Positions 4,851-8,086 of a stretch of 8,086 nucleotides of DNA are shown one piece after another. The notes below the pieces were generated by a model. It saw nothing but the letters and a program-made list of their open reading frames with translations, ran no database searches and had not been told where the DNA came from. Position numbers and translations under genes: made by a program. This DNA comes from UBA4719 sp038249115. Lineage in GTDB: Bacteria; Actinomycetota; Actinomycetes; Actinomycetales; Dermatophilaceae. Positions within the stretch are counted from its first letter, which is position 1, and each line of letters begins with the position of its first letter. The stretch is taken from positions 1 to 8,086 of the forward strand of contig JBBRWQ010000120.1 in assembly GCA_038249115.1 (NCBI GenBank), written 5' to 3'.

Positions 4851-7751
4851 ATGAGCGAGACTCCGTACCGCTACACGGCCGAGCTGGCCGAGAAGATCGA
4901 GCTGGCATGGCAGGACCGGTGGGCCGCCGAGGGCACGTTCCACGCCCCGAACCCCGCTGGCCCGTGGGCTGACCCTGAGGGCGTCGCCGGCCGCGAGAAG
5001 CTCTTCGTGCTGGACATGTTCCCCTACCCCTCCGGCGCCGGCCTGCACGTCGGGCACCCGCTGGGCTTCATCGCCACCGACGTCTACGCGCGCTTCCAGC
5101 GGATGACCGGCAAGAACGTGCTGCACACCCTGGGCTACGACGCGTTCGGGCTGCCCGCCGAGCAGTATGCCGTCCAGACCGGACAGCACCCGCGCAAGAC
5201 CACTGAAGAGAACATGGTCACGATGCGGCGCCAGCTGCGCCGGCTGGGCCTGGGTCACGACGACCGCCGAGCGATCGCGACGATCGACGAGGAGTTCTAC
5301 CGGTGGACCCAGTGGATCTTCGTGCAGATCTTCAACAGCTGGTATGACGGGTCGGCTGAGGGTGGCCGCGGCAAGGCACGACCGATCAGCGAGCTGGTCG
5401 CCGCGCTGGAGTCGGGGGAGCGTCCCACGTCGTCGGGCGTGCCCTGGGCGTGGCTGAACGCCGATACGCAACGCAAGGAGATCGACGACCAACGGCTGGC
5501 CTACATCTCCGAGGCGCCGGTCAACTGGTGCCCCGGCCTGGGCACCGTTCTGGCCAATGAGGAAGTCACCGCCGACGGGCGGTCCGAGCGCGGCAACTTC
5601 CCGGTGTTCAAGCGAAACCTGTCCCAGTGGATGATGCGGATCACCAAGTACTCCGACCGGCTGGTCGACGACCTGGAACGACTGGACTGGCCCGAGCCGG
5701 TCAAGCTGATGCAGCGCAACTGGATCGGCCGCTCCTCAGGGGCCAGGGTCTCTTTCCACGCCCCGATCGCCGATGGCTCGACGACTGTGGCGCTCGACGT
5801 GTTCACGACCCGTCCGGACACGTTGTTCGGTGCCACCTTCATGGTGCTGGCGCCGGAGCACCCGCTGGTGGACTCCCTAGTTCCCATTGACTGGCCGGAG
5901 GGCACCCGGGACGCATGGGTCCCCGGCGAACGCCACGAGGTGACACCCAAGGATGCGGTCGCTGCCTACGTGCGGGCGGCGTCGCGCAAGAGTGACATCG
6001 AGCGGCAGTCCGAGGGCAAGGACAAGACGGGCGTGTTCACCGGCGCGTTCGCGACCAATCCCGTTGACGGGCGGTCGATCCCGGTGTTCGTGGCCGACTA
6101 CGTGCTGATGGGCTACGGCACCGGCGCGATCATGGCGGTGCCGGGTCAGGACGTGCGCGACTTCGAGTTCGCGACGAAGTTCGACCTGCCGATCATTCGC
6201 ACCGTGCAGCCACCTGAGGGACATCCCGAGGACGAGGCCTTCACCGGCGACGGCCCCGCGATCAACTCGGCCAACGACGAGATCTCGCTGAACGGCCTGC
6301 GTGTCACCGAGGCCAAGGCCAAGACCATCGAATGGTTGCAGGACAAGGGTTTCGGCGAGCAGACAGTCACCTACAAGCTGCGCGACTGGCTGTTCTCCCG
6401 GCAGCGCTACTGGGGCGAGCCGTTCCCGATCGTCTACGACGAGGCCGGGCACGCGATCGCCCTGCCCGAGTCGATGCTGCCCGTGGTCCTGCCCGAGGTT
6501 GCGAACTACTCGCCGGCCACGTTCGACCCCGACGACGCCCAGTCCACCCCGGCGCCGCCCCTGGCCTTGGCGCACGAATGGGTCAACGTCGAGCTGGACC
6601 TGGGCGATGGCATGAAGTCCTACCGTCGCGAGACCAACACGATGCCCAACTGGGCCGGCTCCTGCTGGTACGAGCTGCGCTACCTGGACCCGGCCAACAA
6701 CGACACCCTGGTTGACCCCGAGGTGGAGAAGTACTGGATGGGCCAGCAGTCAGAGACCGTTGTGGGGGCGCCCGTTGGTGCTGTCGACCCCGGTGGTGCC
6801 GACCTATATGTTGGCGGCGTCGAGCACGCGGTGCTGCACCTGTTGTACTCGCGCTTCTGGCACAAGGTGCTGTTCGACCTGGGTTACGTCAGCAGCGAGG
6901 AGCCGTTCCGCAAGCTCTTCAACCAGGGCTACATCCAGGCCTTTGCGTTCCGTGACGACCGTGGCCAGTCGGTGCCCGCGGCCGAGGTCGTTGAGGCGAA
7001 GGGGCCCGATGGCGAGACCGCGTACTCCTGGCACGGAGAGCTGGTCACCCGTGAGTACGGGAAGATGGGCAAGTCCCTGAAGAACGTCATTACGCCGGAC
7101 GAGATGTTCAAGGCTTATGGAGCGGACACGTTCCGGGTCTACGAGATGTCGATGGGCCCGCTGGACCTGTCGCGGCCGTGGGAGACGCGGGCCGTTGTGG
7201 GCGCTCAGCGTTTCCTACAACGCCTGTGGCGCAACGTGATCGACGAAGCCACGGGTGAGGTGTTGGTCACCGACGACGCCCCTGACCTAGACACTAAGCG
7301 TCTGCTGCACAAGACGATCGACACCCTGCGCACAGACTTTGACGGCCTGCGGTTCAACACGGCCATTGCGCGTCTGATCGAGCTGAACAACGCGCTGACC
7401 AAGCTGCCCAGGGTGCCGCGCGAGGTGGCCGAGGCGTTGGTCGTCATGACTGCCCCGGTGGCACCGCACATCGCCGAGGAGCTGTGGGCCAAGCTGGGGC
7501 ATTCCGAGTCGTTGACATTCGAGGACTTCCCGAAGGCCGACCCGGCTTTGCTGGTGGACGACACCGTGACCTGCGTCGTTCAGGTCCAGGGCAAGGTGCG
7601 CGAGCGTCTCGAGGTGGCCACCGACATCAGCGAGGAAGACCTGCAGGCTCTGGCGTTGGCCAGCGACAAGATCACGGCCGCCCTGGCGGGCAAGGTCGTG
7701 CGCAAGGTCATCGTGCGCGCGCCGAACCTGGTCAACATCGTCGCCGGTTGA
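4851..7751 (+). CDS. leuS: leucine--tRNA ligase
   Basis: The 966-residue class Ia synthetase attaches leucine to tRNA-Leu in the cytoplasm. Visible features are the HIGH motif as HVGH (66-69) after MFPYPSGAG, the CP1 editing domain with TTRPDT (319-324) and GYGTGAIMAVPGQD (421-434), the single-Cys VNWCPGLGT segment near 224-232, the leucine-specific region with LYVGGVEHAVLHLLYSRFW near 642-668, and the KMSKS loop as KMGKS (738-742). The C-terminal anticodon-binding and tail domains end in KVIVRAPNLVNIVAG. At 966 residues it is about 100 longer than the E. coli enzyme, as is usual in actinobacteria. The gene has its own ribosome-binding site and lies 65 nt downstream of a leucine-type attenuator, so expression probably rises when charged Leu-tRNA is scarce. 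No terminator separates it from the following degV-like gene. Confidence 0.98.
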   Translation: MSETPYRYTAELAEKIELAWQDRWAAEGTFHAPNPAGPWADPEGVAGREKLFVLDMFPYPSGAGLHVGHPLGFIATDVYARFQRMTGKNVLHTLGYDAFGLPAEQYAVQTGQHPRKTTEENMVTMRRQLRRLGLGHDDRRAIATIDEEFYRWTQWIFVQIFNSWYDGSAEGGRGKARPISELVAALESGERPTSSGVPWAWLNADTQRKEIDDQRLAYISEAPVNWCPGLGTVLANEEVTADGRSERGNFPVFKRNLSQWMMRITKYSDRLVDDLERLDWPEPVKLMQRNWIGRSSGARVSFHAPIADGSTTVALDVFTTRPDTLFGATFMVLAPEHPLVDSLVPIDWPEGTRDAWVPGERHEVTPKDAVAAYVRAASRKSDIERQSEGKDKTGVFTGAFATNPVDGRSIPVFVADYVLMGYGTGAIMAVPGQDVRDFEFATKFDLPIIRTVQPPEGHPEDEAFTGDGPAINSANDEISLNGLRVTEAKAKTIEWLQDKGFGEQTVTYKLRDWLFSRQRYWGEPFPIVYDEAGHAIALPESMLPVVLPEVANYSPATFDPDDAQSTPAPPLALAHEWVNVELDLGDGMKSYRRETNTMPNWAGSCWYELRYLDPANNDTLVDPEVEKYWMGQQSETVVGAPVGAVDPGGADLYVGGVEHAVLHLLYSRFWHKVLFDLGYVSSEEPFRKLFNQGYIQAFAFRDDRGQSVPAAEVVEAKGPDGETAYSWHGELVTREYGKMGKSLKNVITPDEMFKAYGADTFRVYEMSMGPLDLSRPWETRAVVGAQRFLQRLWRNVIDEATGEVLVTDDAPDLDTKRLLHKTIDTLRTDFDGLRFNTAIARLIELNNALTKLPRVPREVAEALVVMTAPVAPHIAEELWAKLGHSESLTFEDFPKADPALLVDDTVTCVVQVQGKVRERLEVATDISEEDLQALALASDKITAALAGKVVRKVIVRAPNLVNIVAG

Positions 7752-7774
7752 CCTGAACCTGGGTCGGGGAGGGA

Positions 7775-7780
7775 TAGCCT
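7775..7780 (+). promoter_or_regulatory. -10 box for leaderless degV-family transcript
   Basis: TAGCCT ends 6 nt before the GTG at 7787, the same hexamer and spacing as at dinG. The TAG is in frame with the GTG and blocks any earlier start. A purine run, GGGGAGGGA (7766-7774), lies 12 nt before the GTG, rather far for a ribosome-binding site, so read-through from leuS with leadered translation cannot be excluded. Confidence 0.5.
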
Positions 7781-7786
7781 GCGCGG

Positions 7787-8086
7787 GTGAGCGTTGCGAT
7801 CGTCACTGACTCCACGGCATACCTGCCCGCGGATCTTGTGGCCAGCCAAGGCATCCGAGTCGTTCCACTTCACGTCGTGGTCGGTGGTCAGGCGTTCCGT
7901 GAGGGTGTCGACATCACCACCGCCGAAGTCGCCACGGCCCTGCGTGAGTTCACACCAGTGAGCACGTCGCGTCCGTCACCGCAGCAGTTCCTCGAGGTCT
8001 ACGAGGCCGCGGCAGCTGGCGGCGCCGACTCCGTGGTCTCGGTGCACATCTCCGCGGACATGTCGGGGACGGCGGAGTCCGCGACG
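7787..8086 (+). CDS. DegV family protein (N-terminal 100 codons, runs off window)
   Basis: The first 100 residues show the DegV-fold signature: VAIVTDSTAYLP (3-14, as read from the DNA), then GIRVVPLHVVVGGQAFREGVD, STSRPSPQQFLEVYEAA, and a GADSVVSVHISADMSGTAESA segment, corresponding to the family's fatty-acid-contacting TDST and SGT regions. Family members bind single fatty acids, and in some Gram-positives (FakB proteins) they present them to a fatty-acid kinase. Whether this one does so is not known. GTG 7787 is used because an in-frame TAG lies at 7775-7777 and the next plausible start is far inside the conserved fold. It follows leuS by 35 bp in the same direction, an association commonly seen in actinobacteria, where comEA and comEC usually come next. 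The C-terminal two-thirds is outside the window. Confidence 0.92.
   Translation, partial: MSVAIVTDSTAYLPADLVASQGIRVVPLHVVVGGQAFREGVDITTAEVATALREFTPVSTSRPSPQQFLEVYEAAAAGGADSVVSVHISADMSGTAESAT

Overview
The window is high-GC DNA with strong third-position G/C. Its protein signatures and promoter style point to an actinobacterium, probably in the Micrococcales (Intrasporangiaceae or Dermatophilaceae-like). That placement is inferred from protein character only. The content is mostly housekeeping chromosome. I see no mobile element, CRISPR array, tRNA, rRNA or toxin-antitoxin gene.

Layout. Bases 1-123 hold a short upstream region, possibly the 5' end of a divergent minus-strand gene, and a promoter. 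Bases 124-3404 are a two-gene unit: a DinG/XPD-type Fe-S helicase with an added C-terminal helix-turn-helix-like module, overlapping by one base the gene for the DNA polymerase III delta (clamp-loader) subunit. A 217-bp gap holds a recognisable promoter and a long 5' leader for ribosomal protein S20 (rpsT, 3622-3882). A 14-bp tandem repeat starts in the rpsT stop codon and is followed by a long GC hairpin, the likely terminator. Next comes a YhhN/TMEM86-family membrane protein (4049-4681).

The most interesting part is 4690-4786, between yhhN and leuS. It holds a promoter -10 box, an 11-codon leader ORF (MRSVLLLIQPR) with three consecutive Leu codons, a perfect 10-bp hairpin whose 5' arm contains the ORF's stop codon, and an 8-bp intrinsic terminator hairpin with a T-rich tail. 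This is the architecture of a transcription attenuator and implies leucine-responsive control of leucyl-tRNA synthetase (leuS, 4851-7751). A DegV-family gene starts 35 bp after leuS and runs off the window end.

A second theme is start architecture. dinG, yhhN, the leuS leader peptide and degV each have a TAnnnT -10 box ending only 6-7 nt before the start codon, so transcripts would begin at or next to the start codon (leaderless mRNAs). rpsT and leuS have Shine-Dalgarno-like sequences. holA seems to depend on translational coupling to dinG.

The genes serve core information processing: DNA replication and repair (dinG, holA) and translation (rpsT, leuS). There is one lipid-related membrane protein and one fatty-acid-binding-type protein. 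I found no wholly new multi-gene system. The attenuator is the best candidate for something not annotated by default.
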